From an uncultured Rhodospirillales bacterium (GTDB lineage: Bacteria; Pseudomonadota; Alphaproteobacteria; Acetobacterales; Acetobacteraceae): a stretch of 64,000 nucleotides of DNA. Under the pieces are notes generated by a model. The model worked only from the letters and a program-made list of their open reading frames with translations. It made no database searches and was not told where the DNA came from. The DNA lies in contig CAIMSN010000102.1 in assembly GCA_903844135.1 (NCBI GenBank), positions 46,334 to 110,333 on the forward strand, written 5' to 3'. Shown here one piece after another: positions 45,026-53,612 of this stretch (the stretch's first letter is position 1; each line of letters begins with the position of its first letter). Made by a program: the position numbers and the translations under genes.

Positions 45026-46723
45026 TCACGAGTGAAGGCCGGCCGAGACCAGGCCGGGGCGATGGGAGGCCGATTCAGAGATCCGCTCGAAGCCTTCCTG
45101 CACTGCCCGGATCGCGTCTGCGTCGCTCTTGCGGCCGGTCAGGGCATCGTGGATCTCGGCGCCTAAAAGGGCGTCAATCGCGAGGTAGGAAGGCAGTGGT
45201 GGACGGGCCCAATTGTCGAGTAGGTTGCGCTCAGCGGCGCGCCTGATGAACGGGATGATTGAGGAGGATTGCATCACCTCCGGATCCGCCACCACGCTGA
45301 AGCGAGGCACGAAGGGAAAGCCGTTCTTGACGTGACTGCGCAGCGAGTCCGGCGACATCATCCAGGCGATTGCCTCCCGCGCGCGCGCGACCTCCTCCTC
45401 CGGTAAATTAGATGGAATCGCGAGTACGAAGCCACCCATCGGCGCAGTCACGCTGCCTTGCGGCCCTGCGGGATGAGGCAGGTATTGGACCTTGCGACGA
45501 ACGTGCGAGCGCGTGTCATACTCGAAGCGCGCGCAGCGCATGCTCCAGCAATAAGTCATTGCTGCATCGCCGCGCATGAAGATGTCGAACGAGGCCTCCC
45601 AGTCCAGTTCGGAGACGTCGGCCGGCGAAATCTCGGCCAGCCGATGCATGTAGTCCAGCACCCGCAACCCGTCCTCGCGAACGAGCCGTATCGGTGGGTC
45701 TGGCTCGTTCATCGCGGTGCGCGGCACCAGGTAACGCCCGCAATCGGCGAGCAGGAACAGGAAGCTGGATGCGATCGGCATGCCGCGTGCGGCATTCCAC
45801 ACGATGCCGTAGCGACCATGCGCGGGCGCATGCAGCGCGCGCCCGGCATCGATGACCTGATCGAATGTGGCAGGCGGCGCGATGCCGTTTTCGGCAAGCA
45901 GATCGCGTCTTACCGCGAGTGTCTCGACGGTGCAGTAGACCGGAACCCCGTATTGCCTGCCCCGCCACTGTCCATTGGACCAGAAATCGTCCTGGAAGTC
46001 GCTGCCGTCCAGCTGCTGCCGACCGATCGGCAGATCGATCGGTCGGATCAGCCCGCGGCTCGCGAACGCGCCGAGCCAGGGAATGTTGATCGCCACCACA
46101 TGATAGTTCGAACTCGGGCGTGCCGCGTTCTCGTTTGCCAGCTTGTATAGTTGGGGCAACCGTGCAAGGTCGAAATCGCGTCGCGAGCCGAAATCGTTGC
46201 GGAAGTCCGACCAGAGGTTCTGCATCGCGATGAAATAGTTGTCGTCGGCCAGCAGGAAGCGCATGTCCGCGCCGTGCGGCTCGCGCACAACGCCGTACGG
46301 CGGCATGATGCAGCCGGCGGACGGTGCGCCAAAATAGTAGCTCTCCGGCTCCTCCGCTGCGCCGCGACGGCCGAAGGTCCGCGCGATAACTGCCTTGGTT
46401 CGCTGGAGATAGGCATCGAAACGCGAGAGCAACAGCGGGCTGGGACGCAGCGCGAACGACTTGCCGGTACGGCCGCGTGGGACCCTGAGGATAAGTCCTC
46501 CATCGATTAGGTCCTCGATTTTGCGTAACGAGGTCGAGTATGGCGCGTAGCCTGCCTGCGCCAGCGAGGAAATCGTGACCAGCTCTTCCTTGAGATGCGC
46601 GCGGATCAGGTGCCCGATCAGATGCGGCACCGCATCTCCCTCACTGCCCGGGAACAGCTCGGTCCAGGGCAGCCGCAATTGATCCATGAAGTCCAGCAGT
46701 CGGAGCGCCTCGAGGTCTTTCAT
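45026..46723 (-). CDS. Cytoplasmic winged-helix/solute-binding-protein fusion (putative one-component regulator)
   Basis: 565 aa with no signal peptide or membrane segment. Residues about 1-125 look like a winged helix: LVTISSLAQAGYAPYSTSLR, KIEDLIDGGLILRVPRGRTG and LRPSPLLLSRFDAYLQRTKA. From about 150 to the end it is a type-1 ABC solute-binding protein (MalE/UgpB-like): FLLADDNYFIAMQNLW, SNYHVVAINIPWLGAFASRG, GRQYGVPVYCTVETLAVRRD, LLAENGIAPPATFDQVIDAG, AAMTYCWSMRCARFE, PMGGFVLAIPSNL and AREAIAWMMSPDSLRSHV. Such binding proteins are normally exported. Here one is joined to a DNA-binding domain and must sit in the cytoplasm, so I read it as a ligand-responsive regulator. It lies in the middle of the operon, 12 bp after the beta-hydroxyacid dehydrogenase gene, and its stop overlaps a GTG start alternative of the next gene. 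Confidence 0.8.
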   Translation of the reverse strand: MKDLEALRLLDFMDQLRLPWTELFPGSEGDAVPHLIGHLIRAHLKEELVTISSLAQAGYAPYSTSLRKIEDLIDGGLILRVPRGRTGKSFALRPSPLLLSRFDAYLQRTKAVIARTFGRRGAAEEPESYYFGAPSAGCIMPPYGVVREPHGADMRFLLADDNYFIAMQNLWSDFRNDFGSRRDFDLARLPQLYKLANENAARPSSNYHVVAINIPWLGAFASRGLIRPIDLPIGRQQLDGSDFQDDFWSNGQWRGRQYGVPVYCTVETLAVRRDLLAENGIAPPATFDQVIDAGRALHAPAHGRYGIVWNAARGMPIASSFLFLLADCGRYLVPRTAMNEPDPPIRLVREDGLRVLDYMHRLAEISPADVSELDWEASFDIFMRGDAAMTYCWSMRCARFEYDTRSHVRRKVQYLPHPAGPQGSVTAPMGGFVLAIPSNLPEEEVARAREAIAWMMSPDSLRSHVKNGFPFVPRFSVVADPEVMQSSSIIPFIRRAAERNLLDNWARPPLPSYLAIDALLGAEIHDALTGRKSDADAIRAVQEGFERISESASHRPGLVSAGLHS

Positions 46724-46735
46724 CGGCGGCGCTTC

Positions 46736-47653
46736 CTACCCTTCAGAGTTCCCGCTGGATCCGACGGCCAGTCCGGCGAGGGCGCGATACTGCCGCAGAA
46801 GGACAAAGAAGTCCCTCAACCCGTCACCTTGCGCATCGGCCGCGGCGTAGTGCTGGCGCACCAGGGCGGTCAGGAACATCGGCGCGCCGCTCGTCCTGGC
46901 GGTGTCCAGGACCAGGTCGAAATCCTTCATCATCTGACGAACCGTGAACGCAGGGTCGAACGTGTCTCCAAGCAGCAAGTCCCGCTTGTAGGCGACCAGC
47001 TTCGTGCCGACCACGCTCTCGCCGATGACCTCAAGCATCTGCGCCATGTCGAGATCGCCCTTGGCGCCGAATATCAGCGCCTCCGCCACCAGCGCCGACA
47101 TAGCGCCGACTAGCAGGTTGAGGGTGAGCTTCAACGTGCGCGCCTCCTCGGCCTCGCCCACATGGAAGAAGCGGCTCGCGAACGCCTCCATCGCCGGTCG
47201 CGCGCGATCTAGCGCCGCCTGCGGGCCAGAGGCGAGCACGGTCAGCGTGCCCGCCCGCGCGGTCGCGGTGCTGCCGGAGATCGGTGCGCGCAGATAGGAC
47301 ACGCCTGCCTTGTCCAGCACCGTGGCGACGCGGGCGGACGCGGCCGGAGAGACGGTGCTGGTCTCGACCAGGACGGTACCAGGCCGGAGCGAGTCCGCAA
47401 GACCGCCGATCACCGATTCCAATACCGGGTCGTCCGGCAGTGAGGTGAACACCAGCTCGCAGCCGCGCACGGCGTCGGCGGCGTCGGTCGCCACAAGCAC
47501 CCTTTCGCCGGCTAACGCCTTAGCCGCGTCGCGGAGGCGGTCGTAGACCAGGAGGGCATGACCCGTCTCCGCCAGCCGACGCACCATCTCGGCGCCCATC
47601 TTGCCGGTCCCGATCCAGGCGATGCGGTCGCCGGCGCCGGTCGGGCCGCTCAT
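46736..47653 (-). CDS. 3-hydroxyisobutyrate-dehydrogenase-family oxidoreductase
   Basis: 305 aa. IAWIGTGKMGAEMVRRL is the Rossmann motif, SGSTATARAGTL matches the substrate motif (normally SGG..GA..G), and LKLTLNLLVGAMSALVAEAL carries the catalytic lysine (TLKLTLN). KDFDLVLDTAR is typical near the C-terminus. Family members act on beta-hydroxyacids such as tartronate semialdehyde or 3-hydroxyisobutyrate. ATG 47653 overlaps the stop of the dioxygenase (ATGA). Substrate in this pathway is unknown. Confidence 0.9.
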   Translation of the reverse strand: MSGPTGAGDRIAWIGTGKMGAEMVRRLAETGHALLVYDRLRDAAKALAGERVLVATDAADAVRGCELVFTSLPDDPVLESVIGGLADSLRPGTVLVETSTVSPAASARVATVLDKAGVSYLRAPISGSTATARAGTLTVLASGPQAALDRARPAMEAFASRFFHVGEAEEARTLKLTLNLLVGAMSALVAEALIFGAKGDLDMAQMLEVIGESVVGTKLVAYKRDLLLGDTFDPAFTVRQMMKDFDLVLDTARTSGAPMFLTALVRQHYAAADAQGDGLRDFFVLLRQYRALAGLAVGSSGNSEG

Positions 47654-48543
47654 CTCCCGTGCACCGCAGCTGCGGTCGGCTGCAGTCGGATCACGATCCG
47701 CGCGTGATGGAAGCATCCGCTCACGCCGAGCCCCGCTGCCCAGTCCGGATCCTCGACCGCATCGAACGGCACCACGAGATCGTCCTTCACCCCGAACACG
47801 GCATCGCTCTCCAGGTAGGGATCGCCCTCGCGAAAGATGTGCGTGGTGAGACGGTCGTATCCCGGCGCGTCGACGATGAAATGGATGTGAGCCGGCCGCA
47901 TCGGGTGTCGCTTAAGCGCAGCCAGCATGCGGCCGACCGGGCCGTCGTCGGGGATTGGATAGGAGGCGGGAACGATGGAGCGGAACCAGAACCGGCCGTC
48001 CGCGCCGGTGCGGAACAGGCCACGCAAATTCATATCCGGCTGGGTCGGATCCTGGGTGTCGTAGTAGCCGTCCGCGGAGGTCTGCCAGACATCGAGCAGC
48101 GCGCCCTCGATCGGGCTGCCGTCGGGCGCCAGCACCGCGCCGTGCACCAACAACCTGTCGCCCTTGCCGTCCCGGGAGATGCTGTCGCCCATGGCGCTCT
48201 GCGGCGCGCCGTCGACATGAAACGGTCCCAGCACCGTCGACGGCGTGGCGTGATCGACCTTGCGGTTGTTTATGGCGTCGACCAGCATCGACACGCCGAG
48301 CGTGTCGGACAGCAGGATGAATTCCTGCCGCCGGTCGCTGCAGATTTGTCCGGTGGCGGTCAGGAAGCCGATCGCCGCTTCCCATTCCGCGGTGGTGAGC
48401 TGCAACTCGCGCACGGCAGCGTGCAGGTGACGGACCAGCACCTCCATGATCCGCTGCAGGCGCGGATCGTCGCAACCGGCATTGCGGGCTAGCACCAGGT
48501 CCGCCGAATTATCTTCGGTGAAGTTGCGCGCCATGTAGTTCAT
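47650..48543 (-). CDS. Hydroxyquinol 1,2-dioxygenase (intradiol)
   Basis: 297 aa from ATG 48543. The N-terminal helical linker domain (MEVLVRHLHAAVRELQLTTA, EWEAAIGFLTATGQ) is followed by an intradiol core: GPFHVDGAP, DVWQTSADGYYDTQDPTQPD with the first Fe(III) Tyr, ASYPIPDDGPVG with the second Tyr and RPAHIHFIVDAPG with both His ligands. It opens hydroxyquinol between C1 and C2 to give maleylacetate. Context with maleylacetate reductase directly upstream favours hydroxyquinol over catechol. Start overlaps the reductase stop (ATGA). Confidence 0.92.
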   Translation of the reverse strand: MNYMARNFTEDNSADLVLARNAGCDDPRLQRIMEVLVRHLHAAVRELQLTTAEWEAAIGFLTATGQICSDRRQEFILLSDTLGVSMLVDAINNRKVDHATPSTVLGPFHVDGAPQSAMGDSISRDGKGDRLLVHGAVLAPDGSPIEGALLDVWQTSADGYYDTQDPTQPDMNLRGLFRTGADGRFWFRSIVPASYPIPDDGPVGRMLAALKRHPMRPAHIHFIVDAPGYDRLTTHIFREGDPYLESDAVFGVKDDLVVPFDAVEDPDWAAGLGVSGCFHHARIVIRLQPTAAAVHGR

Positions 48544-49628
48544 CGCGCCTGCTCCCGGGCCGGTGCGCCGGACGGGGCGCGGCCATGGAAGGCGTCCTCC
48601 AGCAGCGCGCGTATCGCGTCGCGCGCCAGCGTGCGCGGGTTGGGATACGCAGCCCGGCAGGCGAGATCGGCAGCGCGGTCGAGATCGCCCTCCCGCATGC
48701 CTAGCGCGGCAAGGCTTATAGGCGCGCCCAGGCGCAGTGCCAGGGCGTGCAGACCGGCGGCCGCATCGGCGGCCCCGAGCGCGTCTGCCACCAAGCGGGC
48801 TGCCTCGGGCGCTGCCGGAGCGTTGTAGGCCAGCGCATGCGGCAGCACCACCGCATGGGTTTCCGCGTGCGGCAGGTCGAAGCTGCCGCCCAGCGTATGG
48901 CAGAGCTTGTGGTGCAGCCCCATGCCTACCGCACCGAGCGCCACGCCGCACAGCCAGGCGCCATAGAGCGCATCGGCGCGCGCCTCTACGTCGCCGGGGG
49001 CATCGACCACCGCGGGCAGGGCGCGCGCGAGCGCCCCGATCGCCTCGCGCGACAGCAGCGATACGATCGGATTGGCATCCGGTGCGTAGAGCGCCTCGAC
49101 CGCATGGGCGATCGCGTTCAGGCCGCTTGTCGCGGACAGCGCCACCGGCAGGCCGAGCGTCAGGGAGACGTCGTAGATCGTCGTCTCCGGCAGTATCCGC
49201 GGGTCGCGCTGGGTGGTCTTCAGCCCATTTTCGGTCTGCCCGAGGATCGGAGTCATTTCCGAACCCGCATAGGTGGTCGGGACCACGATCTGCGGCAGGT
49301 CGGTATGCAGGGCGATCGCCTTGCCCAACCCGGTCGTCGACCCGCCTCCGATTGCCACCACGCCGTCGATCGCATGCGCGCGGACCGTCTCGAGCGCCCG
49401 CTCCGTCACTTCGGTCGGCGTGTGCATCACCGCACCATCGAAGTTGCCGGCATGGCGATCGCCGAGCAGGCGCGCGGCCTGCCCGGCCTGATCGCGCTGC
49501 TGCGGCGTCGAGAGCACGAGGACGCGCCGCATGCCGAGCAGGTCCGCTTCAGCCGACAGCTGGTCCAGCGTGCCATGACCGAACAGCACGCGCATTGGCA
49601 GGCCGCCGAAGGTGAAGCTGCGTGTCAT
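48540..49628 (-). CDS. Maleylacetate reductase
   Basis: 362 aa iron-type alcohol dehydrogenase fold. RVLFGHGTLDQLSAEAD opening, AIGGGSTTGLGKAIALHTDL for NAD(P) binding, PTTYAGSEMTPILGQTENG typical of maleylacetate reductases, and the metal-site histidine region MGLHHKLCHTLGG with HAETHAVVLPH. It reduces maleylacetate to 3-oxoadipate. It is first in the minus-strand operon and overlaps the dioxygenase start by four bases. Confidence 0.95.
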   Translation of the reverse strand: MTRSFTFGGLPMRVLFGHGTLDQLSAEADLLGMRRVLVLSTPQQRDQAGQAARLLGDRHAGNFDGAVMHTPTEVTERALETVRAHAIDGVVAIGGGSTTGLGKAIALHTDLPQIVVPTTYAGSEMTPILGQTENGLKTTQRDPRILPETTIYDVSLTLGLPVALSATSGLNAIAHAVEALYAPDANPIVSLLSREAIGALARALPAVVDAPGDVEARADALYGAWLCGVALGAVGMGLHHKLCHTLGGSFDLPHAETHAVVLPHALAYNAPAAPEAARLVADALGAADAAAGLHALALRLGAPISLAALGMREGDLDRAADLACRAAYPNPRTLARDAIRALLEDAFHGRAPSGAPAREQAR

Positions 49629-49939
49629 GGATGGCTGGTCTCCAAGAGGCCTGGTGTCCTGCCCCGGGCGGACCGGCAGACCATAAGTCCGCCATTTGTC
49701 ACGGCGAGACTAGTTTTGTCCGATTTGGACATAATGCCAGTTCTCGAAGTGGTCGGTTGATCCATATGGTTCGTCGCCATGTTTACGCGCCACCATATAT
49801 TGCACCGCACAATGTCTCGTCTTCGCCCTTCCGGTAGATTCGACGATGATGATTGTGCACCGCGGAACAACGACTGGCCCGCGATTTCCCCGGCCGGAAG
49901 CACGGCCGGTGTCCCGGCCTCGGCACAGAGGAGGATCGT
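49629..49939. promoter_or_regulatory. Divergent control region of the hydroxyquinol locus
   Basis: This 311-bp gap drives the maleylacetate reductase operon leftwards and the SDR/YciI/alcohol dehydrogenase genes rightwards. It contains TGTCC-N5-GGACA at 49717-49731, an inverted repeat with 5-bp arms suited to a dimeric regulator such as the IclR or the winged-helix fusion protein. No coding sequence was recognised inside. Confidence 0.5.
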
Positions 49940-50713
49940 ATGAGCCCAGATCGTCTCCATCGCCTAGATGGGAGGGTCGCTATGGTCACCGGGGCGGCTC
50001 GCGGCATCGGCGAAGCCATCGCCGCGCATCTGGGCGCGCTCGGCGCACTGGTCGTGCTCAGCGACATGAGCCAGGCGGTCGAGGAGACCGCGCACCGGCT
50101 GTCGCTGCAGGGAATCCGCACCGACGCGATCGTCGCGGACGTGACCGATCCCGGCGCGATGGTCGATGCGGCTGCGACAATCGCCGGCCGTCACGGCATC
50201 GTCACCCTGCTAGTCGCCAATGCCGGCCTGTCCTACGAGGCCGACCCGCTGGATCACGGGCTTGAGGACTGGCGGCGGGCGATCGCGGTCAATCTCGACG
50301 GGACCTTCCATGCCGTCCGCGCTTTCGCCCCCGGCATGGTCGAGCAGGGCGGCGGCAGCATCGTGGTGATGTCGTCGATCGCCGGCGTGAAGGCGGTGCG
50401 ACCGGAGAAGCATGTCGGCTACGACGTGGCCAAGGCCGGCGTCGCGCATATGGCGAGGGTCCTAGGCGTCGAGTGGGCGCGACGCGGCGTGCGGGTGAAC
50501 GCAGTCGGCCCCGGATACACCGATACCGAAATGCTCGCCGCCGTGGGAAGCGCGCAACCGGACGTGCTGCAGCAATGGATCGAGGACATGCCGATCGGTC
50601 GCCTGCTGCGTCGCGACGAGATCGCGGCTGCGGTTGCCTTCCTGCTATCCGACGCCGCGTCCGGCATCACCGGCCATCTGCTGATGGCCGACGGCGGCTA
50701 TTCCGCGAACTGA
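49940..50713 (+). CDS. SDR oxidoreductase (FabG-like)
   Basis: 257 aa from ATG 49940 (GAGGAGGA upstream). TGAARGIGEAIAAHLGA, ANAGLSYE, MSSIAGVK, YDVAK and C-terminal ITGHLLMADGGYSAN. A typical classical SDR that oxidises secondary alcohols, including ring hydroxyls. It leads a small plus-strand operon with a YciI-like gene and a zinc alcohol dehydrogenase. Confidence 0.92.
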   Translation: MSPDRLHRLDGRVAMVTGAARGIGEAIAAHLGALGALVVLSDMSQAVEETAHRLSLQGIRTDAIVADVTDPGAMVDAAATIAGRHGIVTLLVANAGLSYEADPLDHGLEDWRRAIAVNLDGTFHAVRAFAPGMVEQGGGSIVVMSSIAGVKAVRPEKHVGYDVAKAGVAHMARVLGVEWARRGVRVNAVGPGYTDTEMLAAVGSAQPDVLQQWIEDMPIGRLLRRDEIAAAVAFLLSDAASGITGHLLMADGGYSAN

Positions 50714-50733
50714 CGACATTAGGACATCCCCGC

Positions 50734-51024
50734 ATGCACTTCGTGATCCATTGCATTGACTATCCAGATGCCGTCGAGAAGCGCCTGGCGCACTACGATC
50801 AGCATAAGGCCTATCTCGCGGCCGCCTCCGTACGTACGCTGGTGTCCGGGCCGCTCGTCGCGTCCGACAACGAGACCATGATCGGCAGCTTCTTCCTGCT
50901 CGAGGCGGGAGATATCGCCGACGTCCGCAGCTTCCACGAGAACGATCCTTTCAAGGCCGCCGGCATCTGGCAGCACGTATCGATCAACCCGTTTTTGAAG
51001 CGGGTCGACAATAGGAACGGCTGA
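50734..51024 (+). CDS. YciI-like small protein
   Basis: 96 aa from ATG 50734 (AGGA upstream). MHFVIHCIDYPDAVEKRLAH opening, HKAYLAAASVRTLVSGPLVA and the late FHENDPFKAAGIWQHVSI follow the YciI pattern, including the His (YDQHKAYL) and Asp (ENDPF) that form the family's putative active site. YciI-like proteins are small dimeric enzymes, some of them dehydratases or dehalogenase-like lyases, in aromatic pathways related to muconolactone isomerase. Could catalyse a dehydration or isomerisation step here. Confidence 0.85.
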   Translation: MHFVIHCIDYPDAVEKRLAHYDQHKAYLAAASVRTLVSGPLVASDNETMIGSFFLLEAGDIADVRSFHENDPFKAAGIWQHVSINPFLKRVDNRNG

Positions 51025-51065
51025 TCCGGCGACGACACCGACCGAGCGTCCAACGCAAAGGAACG

Positions 51066-52172
51066 ATGAGCATGTCCGATACAAAGACGGTCCGCGCGAT
51101 CCGCTTCCACGGCCAGGGGGACGTGCGGGTCGAGCAGGTCGCAGCGCCGGACCCTGTGCTTGGCCGGTCGGACGTGCTGCTCGCGCCGCTGTTCTGCGGC
51201 ATCTGCGGCACCGACCTACATGAATTCGTGGCCGGACCGATCGTGACTCCGAAGGAGCCTAACGCGCTGACCGGCGCGACCCTGCCGCAGATCTTGGGCC
51301 ACGAGTTCTCCGCGCGCGTTCTCGCCGTCGGGGAGGGGGTCTCGAGCGTGGCACCGGGAGACCGCGTGTCGATCCAGCCGCTGATGGGACCGGACGACGA
51401 TTACTACGTCAGACGCGGACTGGTTCATCTGAGCGAGACGCTGGGGGTTGTGGGTCTCTCGTGGCAGTGGGGCGGCATGGGTCAGCGCGCAGTAGTCCAG
51501 GAGAAGAACGTCATCAAGGTGCCGGACGCACTGGACGACCGTCAGGCGGCGCTGATCGAGCCGGCGGCAGTGGCGGTCTATGCGCTCGATCGCAGCCGGA
51601 TCAAGGTCGGCGACACGGTGCTTGTCTCCGGCCTCGGTCCGATTGGCGCCCTGACCATGCTGGCCGCCAAGGCCGCCGGCGCCAGCCGAATCTTCGTCAG
51701 CGAAACCAACCCGACCCGCCTGGCGCTGGCGCGCGACCTGCTTCCGGAGGCGATCACGATCGATCCGCGCAGCGAAGACCTCGCCGCCATCGTGCGGGCG
51801 CACACGGAATCCGGCGTCGGTGTCGACGCGGCGCTCGAATGCGTCGGCAACGAGGCCTCGTTCAACGGCTGCATCGCCGCGGTCCGGCGGCAGGGCGTCG
51901 TGGTTCAGGTGGGCTTGCACACCAAGCGTGCCTCGGTCGATCCGATGGTCTGGGCGCTCAAGGACCTCAGCATCGAGGCCGTCTGGTGCTACCCGGTGCA
52001 GATCTGGCCCCGCATCGCGACCATGATCGCCTCCGGCGCGTTCCCGGTCGAGAAGATCGTCACCTCGGTCATCGCCATGGACGACGTCGTGGAGAAGGGA
52101 TTCAAGGAGTTGCTCGATCCGGCGGGACGACAGCTCAAGGTCCTGGTCCGGATTGAGGAGAGCCAAGCGTGA
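51066..52172 (+). CDS. Zinc-type dehydrogenase (butanediol/threonine dehydrogenase-like)
   Basis: 368 aa. Catalytic ligands are in FCGICGTDLHEF (Cys) and ILGHEFSARV (His-Glu). Cofactor site VSGLGPIGALTMLAAKAAGA precedes ETNPTR, and the C-terminal WCYPVQIWPRIATMIASG is family-typical. As in the other alcohol dehydrogenase here, the four-cysteine structural zinc site is missing: residues where it should be read PLMGPDDDYYVRRGLVH. It is last in the SDR/YciI operon and converges on the LacI gene with 6 bp between stops. Confidence 0.92.
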   Translation: MSMSDTKTVRAIRFHGQGDVRVEQVAAPDPVLGRSDVLLAPLFCGICGTDLHEFVAGPIVTPKEPNALTGATLPQILGHEFSARVLAVGEGVSSVAPGDRVSIQPLMGPDDDYYVRRGLVHLSETLGVVGLSWQWGGMGQRAVVQEKNVIKVPDALDDRQAALIEPAAVAVYALDRSRIKVGDTVLVSGLGPIGALTMLAAKAAGASRIFVSETNPTRLALARDLLPEAITIDPRSEDLAAIVRAHTESGVGVDAALECVGNEASFNGCIAAVRRQGVVVQVGLHTKRASVDPMVWALKDLSIEAVWCYPVQIWPRIATMIASGAFPVEKIVTSVIAMDDVVEKGFKELLDPAGRQLKVLVRIEESQA

Positions 52173-52178
52173 CGGGCG

Positions 52179-53288
52179 CTATCGCGGCGCCGGGCGCTTT
52201 GCAAGCTTTCGTGCCGGCGCCTGGCCAGTTCCGGTCGCGAAAGGCGCCGGACCGGTACTGCCGCGAATCACCACCGGGGATGGCAGCAGGACGCGTGTGA
52301 CAGGATGATCCTTGTCTGCGATCAGCTTCATCAGCAGCTCGGCGCCTACCTGGCCCAGCGTGCGGCCGGCATTGTGAAGGCTCGTCAGCGGAGGCGACAG
52401 CAGGCCCATGAAGGGAAGGTCGTTGACGCCGGCGACGGAGACCTGCTCCGGACAAACGATGCCCGCCGTCCGCAGCGCGAGCAGCGCGCCCACCGCCAAC
52501 AGATCGTTGAAGCAGAGGATCGCCGTGGAGCGTGCACCGTCCGCCAACATCCGGCCGACGACGCGCGTACCTTCGTCGACATCGTAGGCATCCGCCTCGA
52601 TAACGTCGAAACGAAACCCCGCCTGGCTCCGCAAGGCCGCCGCAGCTGCGAAACCGGCCAGCCGGTTACGCGCGGTCGACGCCGCCAACGGCGCGGTGAT
52701 GTAGGCGATGTCGCGGTGCCCGAGATCCAGGACGTGCGCTACCATGGCCTTCATACCCTCGACATCGTCCATGGCAATCGAGGAGATTCCGTGGTGGCCG
52801 GGATCGCGCAGCACGGCGACAGTGGGAACTCCGAGCGCGAGGCACAGATCCGCCGCCGGATCGGCAAGCTCGAAGCTGGCGACCACGAGGCCCGCGACAT
52901 AGTGTCGGCTCATCGTCTCGATGATCGACAGCAGTTTGTCGGGCTTGTACTCGGAGCTGGCGACGAACGTGACGTAGCCGTCGCTGGCGGCACGCTCCTG
53001 AACGGAGGCGATGATCGGCGCGAACAATGGATCGCTCAAATTTGGAACGATGAGCCCCACAGTTCCGGTTCGCTGCGTTCGCAGGCTCGATGCGAGGGGG
53101 TTCGGGCTGTAACCGAGCTGCTCCGCGATCCGCCTAATCTTGCCGACCATCTTGCTGGAGATGCGATGGTCGGTCTTCGGGTTCAGCGCGCGCGACGCGG
53201 TGGACACATGCACCCCGGCCTGGTTCGCGACGTCAACGATCGTGGCGCGTAGCCGCCCGCTCCTGGTCTTGTCGACAGGTTGACGCAT
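52179..53288 (-). CDS. LacI-family transcriptional repressor
   Basis: 369 aa from ATG 53288. HTH: ATIVDVANQAGVHVSTASRA then the hinge LGYSPNPLASSLRTQRTGTV. The periplasmic-binding-like domain follows (TVGLIVPNLSDPLFAPIIAS, AGLVVASF, AILCFNDLLAVGALLAL). Ligands of this family are mostly sugars or nucleosides, in line with the ribose-type importer next to it. A perfect GCAAACGTTTGC palindrome sits in the gap to the ketopantoate-reductase-like gene. Confidence 0.95.
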   Translation of the reverse strand: MRQPVDKTRSGRLRATIVDVANQAGVHVSTASRALNPKTDHRISSKMVGKIRRIAEQLGYSPNPLASSLRTQRTGTVGLIVPNLSDPLFAPIIASVQERAASDGYVTFVASSEYKPDKLLSIIETMSRHYVAGLVVASFELADPAADLCLALGVPTVAVLRDPGHHGISSIAMDDVEGMKAMVAHVLDLGHRDIAYITAPLAASTARNRLAGFAAAAALRSQAGFRFDVIEADAYDVDEGTRVVGRMLADGARSTAILCFNDLLAVGALLALRTAGIVCPEQVSVAGVNDLPFMGLLSPPLTSLHNAGRTLGQVGAELLMKLIADKDHPVTRVLLPSPVVIRGSTGPAPFATGTGQAPARKLAKRPAPR

Positions 53289-53612
53289 GGTCGCTCGGCC
53301 CTCCTGGCAGGCACCCTTGCCATACGACGCCCCGCCCGTCGAGCGTTGCCGGACGGGCCGCCTTTTTCGGGATGATACCTGCATTCTTCGTATGCACAGT
53401 AGGGAATAAGTTAGAGCAAACGTTTGCCCTTGACTCGCGATCGTCTCACACCTATCGATCACGCAAGGCGCCGGTCGACGGTGCGAGACTAAAGTCACCC
53501 GCGATCTGCGGCACGGAAGCACCGCACCGATATTCCCCGCCGACTGAAGACCGATGATGAGCGCCGCTCGCCCAGGGCCCGGCCTCGAATGTCTGCCGAT
53601 TCGGAGAAGTCC
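53289..53612. promoter_or_regulatory. Intergenic control region, LacI gene to importer operon
   Basis: This 324-bp gap holds the GCAAACGTTTGC operator (53416-53427) with a TTGACT hexamer downstream. No gene was recognised. It likely contains promoters for both the leftward LacI gene and the rightward importer operon. Confidence 0.5.
53416..53427. promoter_or_regulatory. LacI-type operator palindrome
   Basis: GCAAACGTTTGC is a perfect 12-bp palindrome with the central CG pair typical of LacI/PurR-family operators. It is immediately followed by a TTGACT hexamer (53430-53435). It lies in the 324-bp gap between the LacI gene and the importer operon, and should control one or both. Confidence 0.7.
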
